A DNA stretch of 64,000 nucleotides from Desulfovibrio sp. (GTDB lineage: Bacteria > Desulfobacterota > Desulfovibrionia > Desulfovibrionales > Desulfovibrionaceae): positions 29,782-93,781 of the forward strand of contig JALHJW010000011.1 in NCBI GenBank assembly GCA_022839785.1, given 5' to 3'. How positions within the stretch are numbered: position 1 is the first letter of the stretch; each line of letters begins with the position of its first letter. A model generated the notes under the pieces. It was not told the DNA's origin and did no database searches. It saw nothing but the letters and a program-made list of their open reading frames with translations. Shown one piece after another: positions 50,493 through 59,711 of the stretch. A program made the position numbers and the translations under genes.

Positions 50493-51494
50493 ATGCACAC
50501 AGCGTTGCCGCGAATCTGTGCGGCGGGACTGGCCGCCGTATTTTTGGCGCTGCCTTGGGGGGGCGCCTCGGCCGCCGATTCCGGCAGCGCCGCACCGCCC
50601 CTCATGCCCGCCCACCGCCCGGAGGCTCAGGCCGCGCCCGCTCCCGCAGCCCCTCGGCCCACGCCTCCTGTCCCGGCCACGCCCGCCCCGGCAAAACCGG
50701 CCCCTTCCACGCCCTCCGCGTCTGCCGACGGCCCGCGCATCGTGACCGCCACCCACCGCTGGCTCATGGGCTCGGGCGAAACCCTGGCCGACGCCAAGCG
50801 CATGTGCCGGGCCGAGGCCGTGCGCCGCATCGTGGAACAGGCCGGGCTGGTCATCGAGTCGGTTTCCGAGGTCGAGAATTTCGTGCTCACGCGCGACCAG
50901 TCGCGTTCCTACGCCGCGGCCCTGGTCGAGGTGCGGTCGGCCGAAGAGCGGCTGGAGCGGGCCGGTGAGGGCATGGCCGTGGTCTGCACGGTGCGCGCCC
51001 TGGTGGATCGTAGCGATCTGGCCCGGGGCGTGCGCGAGTTGCAGGACGATCCCGGGGCGGCGCGGCGGGCCGAGGACGCCTGGGGCCGGACCGAACGTCT
51101 GGCCCGTGAGGAGCGGGAGCTTCGCGCCTCGTCCCCGCAGCCGGGCGATCCGGCCTGGTCGGCCCTGCAGGACAAGCGTCAGGCCCTTGCGCGCAGCTTC
51201 GACGAACTGCGGCGCGAGAAGGCGGCCGTGCTACGGAGCATGGAGGAGGAGACGCGCCGCGCCGCCGCGGCCGCCGAACCCGGCATGACCGTCTCCGAGA
51301 TCGAGCGCCTGCTCGGACCGCCGCGCGCCGTGCTGCCCGAGAACGAACGCGGCTACGCCTGCGGCCGCTGGGGCGAGGTCTGGGTGGTCTTCCGGCACGG
51401 CGTGGCCGAGTGCGTGCGCTCCCGTCTCCAGGACCGGCCCGGGGTGGGCGAGTGCCAGTGCGACGGCCTCTCCACGGGGATCATCAAACGCTGA
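50493..51494 (+). CDS. Exported protein with coiled-coil and BamE/SmpA-like C-terminus
   Basis: 333 aa with a signal peptide (residues 1-28, ending GGASAA). A Pro/Ala-rich linker (about 35-80) is followed by a domain with 'GSGETLADAKRMCRAEAVRRIVEQAG' and a charged helical stretch (about 200-270). The C-terminal 'GMTVSEIERLLGPPRAVLPENERGYACGRW' resembles the BamE/OmlA-type motif (G-x2-x-E-x2-x2-G-x-P) of envelope proteins. I cannot assign a function. GAGG precedes the ATG at 50493. Confidence 0.65.
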   Translation: MHTALPRICAAGLAAVFLALPWGGASAADSGSAAPPLMPAHRPEAQAAPAPAAPRPTPPVPATPAPAKPAPSTPSASADGPRIVTATHRWLMGSGETLADAKRMCRAEAVRRIVEQAGLVIESVSEVENFVLTRDQSRSYAAALVEVRSAEERLERAGEGMAVVCTVRALVDRSDLARGVRELQDDPGAARRAEDAWGRTERLAREERELRASSPQPGDPAWSALQDKRQALARSFDELRREKAAVLRSMEEETRRAAAAAEPGMTVSEIERLLGPPRAVLPENERGYACGRWGEVWVVFRHGVAECVRSRLQDRPGVGECQCDGLSTGIIKR

Positions 51495-51527
51495 AAAGGG
51501 GGCGCAGCCGGTTCCGCCTCGGGGCTT

Positions 51528-51556
51528 TGACAAAGGCCTGGGGCGCGGGTACGATG
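51528..51556 (+). promoter_or_regulatory. Sigma70-type promoter of the CheY-like gene
   Basis: TTGACA 51528-51533, 17-base spacer, TACGAT 51551-51556. Confidence 0.75.
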
Positions 51557-51612
51557 CCTCCGCCTGTGGACACTCCGCTTGCGGGTGAAAATTGCCTTGG
51601 GGAGCGAGCCAG

Positions 51613-52014
51613 ATGCGCGTGCTCATTGTCGACGACGACTTCTACTGCCGCAGCTATCTTCAAGAGATACTCCACCCCTTCGCGTTCTGCGACGTGGCCG
51701 TGAACGGCGACGAGGCCATCTACGCCTTCCGCCGGGCCATGAAGGAGGAAAAGGGCTACGATCTGATCTGCATGGACCTGGTCATGCCCGAGATCGACGG
51801 CCACAACGCCCTGCGCGAGATCCGCGAGATCGAGCGTGAACACGGCGTGGACGAGAATTCCCAGGTCAAGGTCATCATCACCACGGTCCTGGACGACTCC
51901 GAGGACACCCACAACGCCTTTTTTCTGGGCGGCGCAACCTCCTTCCTGGTCAAACCCATCGACGAGACCATGATCATCACCGAGCTGCGCAAGCTCGGCC
52001 TCATCGCGGACTGA
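51613..52014 (+). CDS. Single-domain CheY-like response regulator
   Basis: 133 aa receiver domain only. Acidic triad 'VDDDF' near the start, phospho-Asp in 'CMDLVMPEIDG', Thr in 'IIITTVLDD' and Lys in 'FLVKPID'. A loop 'EREHGVDENSQVK' is slightly longer than in CheY. It has its own promoter and terminator and is thus monocistronic; a link to the CheW gene downstream is suggested only by proximity. Confidence 0.9.
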   Translation: MRVLIVDDDFYCRSYLQEILHPFAFCDVAVNGDEAIYAFRRAMKEEKGYDLICMDLVMPEIDGHNALREIREIEREHGVDENSQVKVIITTVLDDSEDTHNAFFLGGATSFLVKPIDETMIITELRKLGLIAD

Positions 52015-52050
52015 CCGACTGAGGCGGACCGCCCGCCTGCCGACGCCTCA

Positions 52051-52079
52051 AGGCCGGACGCGAAACGTCCGGCCTTTTT
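52051..52079 (+). terminator. Intrinsic terminator after the CheY-like gene
   Basis: 10-bp perfect stem (AGGCCGGACG / CGTCCGGCCT), loop CGAAA, followed by a T-run ending at 52079. Confidence 0.92.
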
Positions 52080-52120
52080 GCGCGTCATGGAAACATCGAG
52101 GGCCGTGCGTCGAGTAATAA

Positions 52121-52148
52121 TTGCCATTGCGGGTCGATGTGGTAGATT
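52121..52148 (+). promoter_or_regulatory. Promoter of the CheW gene
   Basis: TTGCCA 52121-52126, 16-base spacer, TAGATT 52143-52148. Confidence 0.6.
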
Positions 52149-52195
52149 GACGGCAATTTCCGGCGCATGCCGCGCCGGGCGACAGGGGGTGCGAC

Positions 52196-52717
52196 GTGAG
52201 CGCAGAGGCCGGTTCGGGTTCGGAACTGATGCATCTTGTGGGCAGCCACAGGAGCGGCAGGGGGGATTCGTCGATCCGTCAGCTCGTGACCTTCTCCATC
52301 GGCGAGGAGGAGTTCGGCATCGACATTCTGAAGGTCCAGGAAATCATCCGCATGGTGGCCATCACCAAGGTGCCCAAGGCCCCGTCCTTCGTGGAGGGGG
52401 TGATCAACCTGCGGGGCAAGGTCATCCCGGTCATCGACCTGCGCAAGCGGTTCGGCATGAGCAGCCGCGAGCACGACAAGGACACGCGGATCATGGTCAT
52501 CGAGATCTGCAGCATGATCGTGGGCTTCGTGGTCGATGCCGTGTCCGAGGTGCTGCGCATCCCGCAGGACACCATCGAGCCGCCGCCGCCCGTGGTCGCG
52601 GGCATCGAGTCGGACTACATCAGCGGCGTGGGCAAGCTGGCCGACCGGCTGCTCATCCTGCTCGACCTGGACCGCCTGCTGTCCACCGACGAGATGCGCG
52701 AACTCTCGGTCTGCTAG
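52196..52717 (+). CDS. cheW: Chemotaxis adaptor CheW
   Basis: 173 aa. The CheW fold couples chemoreceptors to CheA; family motifs are 'QLVTFSIGEEEFGIDILKVQEI', 'APSFVEGVINLRGKVIPVIDLRKRFG' and 'VVDAVSEVLRIPQDTIEP'. About 20 extra N-terminal residues precede the domain. GTG start with CAGGGGG upstream. No cheA is nearby in the window; a receptor gene begins at the right edge. The next gene starts 15 bases later. Confidence 0.93.
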   Translation: MSAEAGSGSELMHLVGSHRSGRGDSSIRQLVTFSIGEEEFGIDILKVQEIIRMVAITKVPKAPSFVEGVINLRGKVIPVIDLRKRFGMSSREHDKDTRIMVIEICSMIVGFVVDAVSEVLRIPQDTIEPPPPVVAGIESDYISGVGKLADRLLILLDLDRLLSTDEMRELSVC

Positions 52718-52732
52718 GTCGGAGCGGACGGC

Positions 52733-53845
52733 ATGGCGCATCTGGTCCTGGCCGGGGCGGGCCATGCCCATCTCATGACCCTGCTCGCCATCCCCGGGCT
52801 GCTGGCGCGCGGTCACGGCGTGACCTGCGTCAGCCCCGGGGAGCGGCATTTCTATTCGGGTATGGGGCCGGGCCTGCTCGGCGGTCTCTATGATCCGGAC
52901 GACATCAGCTTCCCGGTGGCGCGCATGGTCGCGGAACGCGGCGGCCGTTTCGTGCGCGGCGCGGCCGTGCGCATCGACGCGGCGGCCCGCCGCCTCGTCC
53001 TGCACGACGGCTCCTCCCTGTCCTACGACGTGCTTTCCCTCAACACGGGCAGCCGGGTGCCGCTGGGCGGCCTTGCGCAGTTGCCGCCGGACGTCTGGAG
53101 CGTGAAGCCCATCGAGCGTCTGGTCGAGGCCCGCAGCCGTCTGGAAGAGTTGGCCCGGAAGCGGGGCAGGGTGGCCGTGGCCGTCATCGGCGGCGGCCCG
53201 GCCGGTCTTGAGATCGCGGGCAACGCCTGGGCCGCGGTGCACCGCGCCGGGGGCATTCCCCGCGTGACCCTGGCGGCCAAGGGCAGGCTGCTCGGCCGCT
53301 TCGCGCCGCGCCTGCGCGAGCTTGCCGTGCGCTCCTTCGCGCGGCGCGGCATCGCCCTGGCCGAGGGAGCCCGGCTGTTAGATCTCGCGCCCGGTCGCGC
53401 GCGCTTCGCGAATGGCCGCGAACTGTGGTTCGACGCCGCCTTCCTGGCCCTCGGCGTGGAGCCCTCGCCCCTGGCGCGCGACTCGGGCCTGCCCCTCGGT
53501 CCCGGCGGCGGCCTGCTGGTGGACGCGCATCTGCGCTGTCCGGACCATCCGGAAATCTTCGGGGGCGGCGACTGCATCGACTTCGGCCCCCGTCCCCTGG
53601 ACAAGGTCGGGGTCTACGCCGTGCGCCAGAACCCGGTCCTCGCCGCCAACTTCGCCGCGGTCCTGGACGGACGGCCGCCGACCCGCTTCGATCCCGGATC
53701 GGACGACTACCTCCTGCTCTTCAACCTGGGCGACGGCACGGCCATCTTCCGCAAGCGGGGCGTGGTCCTGGCCGGTTCCCTGGCCATGCGCCTGAAGGAC
53801 GCCATCGACAGACGCTTCATGCGCGGGTTCGGCGGCGGGAACTGA
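52733..53845 (+). CDS. FAD-dependent pyridine nucleotide-disulfide oxidoreductase family protein (NDH-2-like)
   Basis: 370 aa. N-terminal FAD site 'LAGAGHAHLMTLL', the variant seen in the oxidoreductase domain fused to some SelD proteins and in type-II NADH dehydrogenases. NAD site 'VAVIGGGPAGLEIAG', and second FAD motif 'PEIFGGGDCIDFG'. No redox-active CxxxxC pair is visible, which argues against a disulfide reductase. It ends 'LKDAIDRRFMRGFG', an amphipathic end that could touch the membrane, as in NDH-2. Electron acceptor unknown. Confidence 0.8.
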   Translation: MAHLVLAGAGHAHLMTLLAIPGLLARGHGVTCVSPGERHFYSGMGPGLLGGLYDPDDISFPVARMVAERGGRFVRGAAVRIDAAARRLVLHDGSSLSYDVLSLNTGSRVPLGGLAQLPPDVWSVKPIERLVEARSRLEELARKRGRVAVAVIGGGPAGLEIAGNAWAAVHRAGGIPRVTLAAKGRLLGRFAPRLRELAVRSFARRGIALAEGARLLDLAPGRARFANGRELWFDAAFLALGVEPSPLARDSGLPLGPGGGLLVDAHLRCPDHPEIFGGGDCIDFGPRPLDKVGVYAVRQNPVLAANFAAVLDGRPPTRFDPGSDDYLLLFNLGDGTAIFRKRGVVLAGSLAMRLKDAIDRRFMRGFGGGN

Positions 53846-53924
53846 CGCCCGGCGGGCGTTCGCATCCCAAAAGGAATGGCAATCCGCGGCGTTCCTGGTA
53901 CAAGGGGCCGAGGAGCCTGATCGC

Positions 53925-56900
53925 ATGAAACGCCTCATCGCCGCTCTCGGCCTTGTCTGCCTCCTCTTCGTCGTCGTCGTGGCGGGCGTGCCCCGGCTGG
54001 TCAACACCCAGGCCTTCCTGGACCGCCTGGACCTGGAGCTTGAGGCCGTGCTCGGCCTGCCCGTGCGCATCGAGGGCGGGTTGCGCCTGGAGGTCTTCCC
54101 CCAGCCCGGCTTCGAGATCCGGGGCGTGGTCGTGGAGAGCCCGTCCGAGTTCGGCCCCGATCCCGCGGCACGGCTGGTGCGGGCCGAGGCGCGCGTCGAG
54201 TTCCTGCCCCTGCTGCGGCGGGAGGTGAAGGTGCGCCACGTGCGCCTGGAGGGGCTCGCCGTGACGCTCGTGCGCGATGCGGACGGACGCTGGAACATGG
54301 CCAGGCCGCATCTGGACGAGGCCGCCAAGGTGGAGCGGGAGGCCGGGCCGGACTGGAGCTTCGTGGTCGAGGGGATGAGCCTCGCCGGGAGCAGCGTGAC
54401 CGTCGACGATCGGCTTTCGGGCCGTTTTCTGCGTCTGACGGAGCTCGCCCTGGACCTGGGCGACGCGGACGGCCGCGCCTTCACCCTGGGCGGGAGCGCC
54501 AGGCTGGACGCCGGGGATATCGGCCGCCTGAAGGCGGTGCAGGGCCAACTGCGCTGGACCGGCAAAGGCCACGGCGGTGCGGGCAGGGGCATCGTGGTCG
54601 AGACCTCGGACCTGGGCTTTGCCGCCCAGGCCCTGCTGCCGGGCGGCAGCAAGGTGGCTCTGGATCTTGCGGCCGAGCTGGGGCTGGACCTGGAGCAGGG
54701 CGGCGTCCATGCGCGCAGCCTGGCCGTGCGCCTGCCGGGGCTCACGCTCAGCGGCGCGGCGCGGGCGGACAATCTTTTCACGGAACCGGCCGCGGCAGGC
54801 GACTTCGTGGTGCAGCTCGCGGATGCCGAGGCTTTTTTCGGCCTTTTCGGCGACGAGCCGCCGCAGGCCCTGGCGGAGAAGGGCGGAGAGGCCCGGCTGG
54901 CCTTTGCCGCCGACGCCGCCAGCCTGACCGTGCACGGCTTTTCCCTGCGCGCGGGCAGCAACGAGGCCGAAGGGCTCCTGCGCGTGGAGCGGCTGCACGA
55001 CCCCATGTTCCTCGTCGAGATCACGGCCAGACATCTCGACCTGGACGAACTCGCCGTGCCGGACCTGCCGGACGAGCCCAGGCGGCCCGTGCGCGCCGAG
55101 ACGGCCGGGGCGGCCATAACGAGGGCCGTGGAAGCGGTGCAGGACCTCGATCTTGACCTGCGTCTGCGGGCCGACGTCCTCAAATACGGGGCCGTCACAA
55201 CCCGCGATCTGGACATCGAGATCAGGGCTCACGACGGCAAGGTGGAAAGCCCGCGCTTCACCGTCGATCTGGCGCGCGGGCGTCTGTCCGGCGACGTGCG
55301 GGCGCATGTGGACCATTCGCGGCTCAAGGCCGACCTGACCCTGGCCGTGGACGAGGCGGACGCCGGGCCGGATGCGGCCAAATCCCGCGCCGCCTCCCGC
55401 GTCCCGCACAACCTGCGCGGGCTGCGCCTGACCCTGGACGGCACGCCCCAGGCCTGGAAGGGCTCTCTGGACATTCCGGACTGCAACCCGCGCGACATCC
55501 TGCGCACCTTCGGCCTGGACGATCTCAAGGGACTGGACGCCAAGACCCTGACCCAGGCGGCCCTGGGGGTGCATTTCTCGGGCGGGGAGAACTCGCTGGA
55601 GGTTTCGTCGGGGCAGCTCCTGCTGGACGGGGCCAAGGTGGACATGGTGGCCCGCGTGCCGGATATGGCGGCGCGGCAGGTGCAGGCCCAGATCACGGCC
55701 GACCGCCTCGACCTGGACAGGTATCTCCCTCTCTTTTCCTCTTCGGGCTCGCGCAGGCGCACGTCCGGTCCGAATCTCGACCGCGCGCTGGGGTTGACGG
55801 GGCTGGGCGAGGCGGAGTCGTCTTGGATCTTCAAGGCGGGCCAGATCAAGGTCCAGGGCGCGATGTTGCGCGGCATGGAGGCGACTTGGAGCAGCCAGGG
55901 AGGCGGCAGGGCCAAGGCCACGCTGGGCGCGCAGGCGTTCGGCGGCGCGCTGGCCTGGAGCGGGGAGGTGGCCCAGGGTGAGGCCGGGCCGCAGCTTCTG
56001 GCGGACCTGCGCGTCACGGGGCTCGACGCGGCGCAGGCGCAGTCCCTGCTGCGCGTCCGGCAAGGACTGCGCGGCAGGCTCGGGCTGCAGGCGCAGGCGG
56101 CCGCGAGCGGCGACCGACTGGCCGACCTGCTGGCCAGCCTGGACGGCAAGGCGCAGCTTTCGCTGGAAAACGGCAGTCTGGTCCCGGACAAGGGCGAGGC
56201 CACGCTCTTCGGCCCGCTGACCGCCTCCTGCACGCTCAAGGCGCTGCCCGGCGACAGCGCCAAGCAGTTCGCCTACCAGACCGCCCTCGCCCTGCGTCAG
56301 GGCGCGGGACCGCACCTTCCCGGCGGACAGGCCGAAATATCCGGCAGGCTTGCCCTGCCCCGCTCCCTGGCCGACGTGCAGGCCCAGCTCCAGGCCTCCC
56401 TTGCCGGAACCTGGAGCAGGATGCCGGGCGCGGACAAGTCCTTGTCCGCCTCGGCCAGGCTGGAGCTGGACACGGCCAAGGGCGTCGCGAAGCTTGCGGA
56501 CGCGTCGGCCAAGGCCATGGGCAGCGATATCCGCCTGAGGGCCGAGGGCCAGGATCTGCGCAAGGAGCCGGTCTGGCGGGGGGGATTCTCGGTTTCGCCC
56601 TTCACGCCCCGCCTCCTCTTCGACGCCCTGCGCGGCCACAAGGTCCGGACGCGCGATCCCGGCGTGCTGGCCACGGCCCTGGCCTCGGGCGAGTTCGTCT
56701 GGGGCAGGGGCATCCTGGCCCTCAACGCTCTGCGCCTCGTCCTGGACGAAACCGAGTTCACCGGCCATCTCTCGTTCGCCTCGTTCGACCCCCTGGACGC
56801 GGCCTTCGACCTCACGGGCACCTCGCTGGACGTGAACCGCTACCGCATGCCCCGGAGCGCCGCGGCGGAAGAGGACGACGGTCCCGTGGACATGCCGGTG

Positions 56901-57704
56901 GGATTCCTTTCCGCGTTGCGGGCCAAGGGCAAGCTGCGCATGGAATTCTTCAGCATCTACGGCATTTCCGGCCACAACATCCGCACCGAGGTCACGGCCG
57001 AGAAAGGGACGATCACCGTGCCCAGGCTCACGGCCGACGTCTACGGAGGGAAGCTGGAGGCCTCGGCCTCGGCACAGGTGATCGGCAAACGGCTGGGCAT
57101 GCGCTACGATTTCACGGCCCAGAACTTCCAGCTCGGCGAACTGCTCGTGGGCATGGCGGACGCGCCGTATGCGGGCGGCAAGACCACCCTCAAGACCACC
57201 CTGACCATGGCCGGCGCGACCAACGACGAGCTGCTGGAGACCATGGACGGGGGAGGGCGGCTCGACGTGGCCGACGGCTGGCTCCTCTTCTCCAAACCCA
57301 AGCAGCAGAAGGTGGCCACGTCCATCAAGGAGATCATCCCCGCTCGCGTGGAGGGGCAGGCCAAGGGCACGATCCGGCCCGAGGGGGCCACGGCCTTCGC
57401 CACGGCCGGGACCGACATCGTGATCAACGACGGCGTCATCGGCTCGCCCGAACTGCTCCTCGACCTGCCCTGGACCTACAAGGCCACGGCCAAGGGCGGC
57501 ACGGACCTGGTCAAGGAGGAGGTGGACTACCGCATCGACGTCAGGGTCATGCGGCTGGCCTCCATCCCCGTGGCCATTCGCGGCCCCTGGGAGGACATCC
57601 GGGTCGAGGTCAACACCGGCGCGGCCATCGTGGACACGGCAACCGGTCTGGTCAAGGACGCCGTGACCCTGCCCTTCCGCATCCTGGAGAGCCTGATCCC
57701 GTAA
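53925..57704 (+). CDS. AsmA-family giant envelope protein
   Basis: 1259 aa. One N-terminal membrane anchor (residues 3-22), then the AsmA start 'INTQAFLDRLDLELEAVLG'-like region and 'LPVRIEGGLRLEVFPQPGFEIRG', and a very long beta-rich body; the AsmA-type C-terminal domain ends near 'YRIDVRVMRLASIPVAIRGPWED'. AsmA-like proteins (AsmA, TamB, YhdP) are inner-membrane-anchored bridge-like proteins implicated in phospholipid transport to the outer membrane. GAGGAGCC precedes the ATG. It is followed closely by the YihY gene. Confidence 0.87.
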   Translation: MKRLIAALGLVCLLFVVVVAGVPRLVNTQAFLDRLDLELEAVLGLPVRIEGGLRLEVFPQPGFEIRGVVVESPSEFGPDPAARLVRAEARVEFLPLLRREVKVRHVRLEGLAVTLVRDADGRWNMARPHLDEAAKVEREAGPDWSFVVEGMSLAGSSVTVDDRLSGRFLRLTELALDLGDADGRAFTLGGSARLDAGDIGRLKAVQGQLRWTGKGHGGAGRGIVVETSDLGFAAQALLPGGSKVALDLAAELGLDLEQGGVHARSLAVRLPGLTLSGAARADNLFTEPAAAGDFVVQLADAEAFFGLFGDEPPQALAEKGGEARLAFAADAASLTVHGFSLRAGSNEAEGLLRVERLHDPMFLVEITARHLDLDELAVPDLPDEPRRPVRAETAGAAITRAVEAVQDLDLDLRLRADVLKYGAVTTRDLDIEIRAHDGKVESPRFTVDLARGRLSGDVRAHVDHSRLKADLTLAVDEADAGPDAAKSRAASRVPHNLRGLRLTLDGTPQAWKGSLDIPDCNPRDILRTFGLDDLKGLDAKTLTQAALGVHFSGGENSLEVSSGQLLLDGAKVDMVARVPDMAARQVQAQITADRLDLDRYLPLFSSSGSRRRTSGPNLDRALGLTGLGEAESSWIFKAGQIKVQGAMLRGMEATWSSQGGGRAKATLGAQAFGGALAWSGEVAQGEAGPQLLADLRVTGLDAAQAQSLLRVRQGLRGRLGLQAQAAASGDRLADLLASLDGKAQLSLENGSLVPDKGEATLFGPLTASCTLKALPGDSAKQFAYQTALALRQGAGPHLPGGQAEISGRLALPRSLADVQAQLQASLAGTWSRMPGADKSLSASARLELDTAKGVAKLADASAKAMGSDIRLRAEGQDLRKEPVWRGGFSVSPFTPRLLFDALRGHKVRTRDPGVLATALASGEFVWGRGILALNALRLVLDETEFTGHLSFASFDPLDAAFDLTGTSLDVNRYRMPRSAAAEEDDGPVDMPVGFLSALRAKGKLRMEFFSIYGISGHNIRTEVTAEKGTITVPRLTADVYGGKLEASASAQVIGKRLGMRYDFTAQNFQLGELLVGMADAPYAGGKTTLKTTLTMAGATNDELLETMDGGGRLDVADGWLLFSKPKQQKVATSIKEIIPARVEGQAKGTIRPEGATAFATAGTDIVINDGVIGSPELLLDLPWTYKATAKGGTDLVKEEVDYRIDVRVMRLASIPVAIRGPWEDIRVEVNTGAAIVDTATGLVKDAVTLPFRILESLIP

Positions 57705-57729
57705 GCCGGGGCCGGGAAGGAGAGACGCC

Positions 57730-59145
57730 ATGAACGCGACGCGCGGCGACGCGCCGACCCTGGGACAGCGGCTGGCCCGCCTGGTGAAGCTGCTCACGCG
57801 GGACATCTGGGTCGAGGACTTCTCGGACCGTTCGCAGCAGGGGCGGCGCGTGGTCACCGTGGCCCGCTGGCTCTATCTCGTGGCCTACGGTTTTCTGCGC
57901 GACCGCTGTCTGCTCAGGGCCGCGGCCCTGGCCTTCACCACCACCCTGTCCATCGCCCCCTTCCTGGCCGTGGCCTTCACCATCACCAAGGCCGTGGGGC
58001 TGCAGAACACCGAGTTCGTGCACGGACTGCTGATGAAGCTCACGGCGGGCCGCACCGACCTGGTCAATCTTTTCCTCAACTACGTGCAGTCCACCAACGT
58101 CAAGAAACTGGGCTACGTGGGCCTGGTGGTCCTGCTCTTCACCGCCCTCTCGCTCCTGGCCACCATCGAAACGGCCTTCAACGACATCTGGGGCGTGGCC
58201 AAGGGGCGCTCGCCCTGGCGCAAGTTCACGGACTTCTTCTCCGTGACCCTGATCTGTCCGCTGCTGCTGCTTGTGGGATTCTCCCTGACCATCAGCCTGC
58301 AGAACGAAGCCGTGGTGCAGAAGATCCTTTCCGTGACCGCCTTCAACTACATCTACCTCGGCCTGCTCAAGGCCCTGCCCTATGTCATGATGTGGCTGGC
58401 CCTGACCTTTCTCTACGCCTTCATGCCCAACACCCGAGTCAGCCTCGGCTGCGCCCTGGCGGGCGGGGTCATCGGCGGCACCCTGTGGCAGGCGGCGCAG
58501 TGGGCCTACGTGGGCTGGCAGGTGGGGGTGACCAAGTACAACGCCATCTACGGCGGCTTCGCGCAATTCCCGCTGTTCCTCTTCTGGCTCTACATCTCCT
58601 GGGTCATCGTGCTGCTCGGCGCGGAAATAAGCTTCTCGCTGCAGAACATGAAGACCTTCGAGAGCGAGGTGCGCGCGGGCCACGTGAATTTCGAGGGCCG
58701 CATCAAGACGGCTATCCTTTTCCTGCTGCTGCTCACCGAGGCGCTGAAACGGGGCGAACTGCCGCCCAGCAACGAGGAGGCCGCGCAGCGCATCGGCGTG
58801 CCGGTCAAGGCGGTCAACGACGTGGCCGAGGTGCTGGCGGCGCAGCGCTTCTGCAACCGGCTGGACGACGAGCACGGGCCGACCTACGGTCTGGCCCGCG
58901 ACCCGGAGGCGATCCGCATCTCCGATCTGATCCGGGCCCTGAGCCGGGGCAAGGGCGACAGCGGTTTGGATTTCATCAATCCCCGCTTCGACTTCATCCA
59001 CGGGGCCTTTTCGGAGGTCTTCGCGGCCGCGGAGCAGACGCCGGCCAACCACACCCTGGAGACGCTGTGGCGCGTCCGGTGCGCGGACGGCGCGGAATGC
59101 GGCGCGGCGGACGACGTGGCCGGGGCGGACGGAGCGCCGGGCTAG
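57730..59145 (+). CDS. YihY/BrkB-family inner-membrane protein
   Basis: 471 aa. Six or so transmembrane helices within residues 55-300 with family motifs 'RAAALAFTTTLSIAPFLAVAF', 'FNDIWGVAKGRSPWRKF' and 'YGGFAQFPLFLFWLYISWVIVLLGAEISF'. The C-terminal cytoplasmic part (about 320-460) resembles the winged-helix tail of long YihY proteins ('QRIGVPVKAVNDVAEVLAAQRFCNRL'). Function unsettled; probably not RNase BN. Its TAG stop is created by the CTAG target site of the mobile element that follows. Confidence 0.87.
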   Translation: MNATRGDAPTLGQRLARLVKLLTRDIWVEDFSDRSQQGRRVVTVARWLYLVAYGFLRDRCLLRAAALAFTTTLSIAPFLAVAFTITKAVGLQNTEFVHGLLMKLTAGRTDLVNLFLNYVQSTNVKKLGYVGLVVLLFTALSLLATIETAFNDIWGVAKGRSPWRKFTDFFSVTLICPLLLLVGFSLTISLQNEAVVQKILSVTAFNYIYLGLLKALPYVMMWLALTFLYAFMPNTRVSLGCALAGGVIGGTLWQAAQWAYVGWQVGVTKYNAIYGGFAQFPLFLFWLYISWVIVLLGAEISFSLQNMKTFESEVRAGHVNFEGRIKTAILFLLLLTEALKRGELPPSNEEAAQRIGVPVKAVNDVAEVLAAQRFCNRLDDEHGPTYGLARDPEAIRISDLIRALSRGKGDSGLDFINPRFDFIHGAFSEVFAAAEQTPANHTLETLWRVRCADGAECGAADDVAGADGAPG

Positions 59146-59320
59146 TGTCGCGTCCACGAAAAGAGCCGATACATTTCGTGATGCTCTCCTGCGACACGTG
59201 AGCCGGGCGAATGCCCGGCTCCGCCGCCGTTGGCGGCGTGAGCGAGCCGAGAACCACGTTTTTCGGCAGAGCGATCCTCCGCACAATACGGCTCTGCGTA
59301 TTGTGCGGACGTCACACTAG
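59142..59320. mobile_element. MITE-like palindromic element with CTAG target duplication
   Basis: A 171-bp unit (59146-59316) between identical CTAG tetramers (59142-59145 and 59317-59320). Ends form imperfect 10-bp terminal inverted repeats (TGTCGCGTCC versus TGTGACGTCC, 8 of 10). The interior carries several stem-loops: GTGTCGC/GCGACAC (59145-59151 / 59191-59197), CACGAAA/TTTCGTG (59155-59161 / 59174-59180), GAGCCGGGC/GCCCGGCTC (59200-59208 / 59213-59221), and a 13-bp perfect one (59278-59290 / 59297-59309). It encodes no protein. The CTAG duplication would suit mobilisation by an IS5-group transposase; that is inference. Confidence 0.72.
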
Positions 59321-59571
59321 ACGCTCTCGTTGACGACGTGTCCCAGGTCGGATTCCGGGGAGGGCTCCAGAATCTGGATTTGCTGCAGGGACGGGTCGAT
59401 CTCGTCCCCCTGCACGGACACGTAGACGTGGTAGGGGCCGGTCACAGGGTGGCGGTAGATGTCGCCCGGCGCGAGGGACGCGTCGGGGGCGTCCGGAAAG
59501 GTGGACGGGATTGCCTGGGCGGCTTCCTCCGGTCTGGGCGGAGGAGGGGACGGCGGTGGATAGACGAGCAT
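59317..59571 (-). CDS. Small Pro-rich protein, paralogue 1
   Basis: 84 aa starting MLVYPPPSPPPP. ATG 59571 was chosen because GGAGG lies 5 bases upstream and the start then matches the neighbouring paralogue; earlier GTG/ATG codons at 59598 and 59592 are less likely. C-terminal 'DPSLQQIQILEPSPESD' matches 'DTSLNQIQVADPPPEVV' of the neighbour. A possible promoter TTGCCG-N17-TAAGAA lies upstream. The TAG stop is formed by the CTAG at the edge of the mobile element. Family and function unknown. Confidence 0.65.
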   Translation of the reverse strand: MLVYPPPSPPPPRPEEAAQAIPSTFPDAPDASLAPGDIYRHPVTGPYHVYVSVQGDEIDPSLQQIQILEPSPESDLGHVVNESV

Positions 59572-59711
59572 CTTCGCCTCCGAAGCGCCCATCCCCACCT
59601 GACCATGTTCTTACGCTGAAAAGTCCTGACCGGCAAGTCTTCGCCTGCCTAACCACCTGGCATTTCAACCTATCTGCATATACATGGGGATGCGTTCGGC
59701 ATCTTTCGGGC

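Noticed and set aside
53817..57857. Minus-strand ORF of 1346 codons opposite the AsmA gene
   Set aside because: Long open frames on the opposite strand are expected in GC-rich genes; the sequence is Gln/Arg/His-rich without domains, whereas the plus strand gives an AsmA protein with an anchor.
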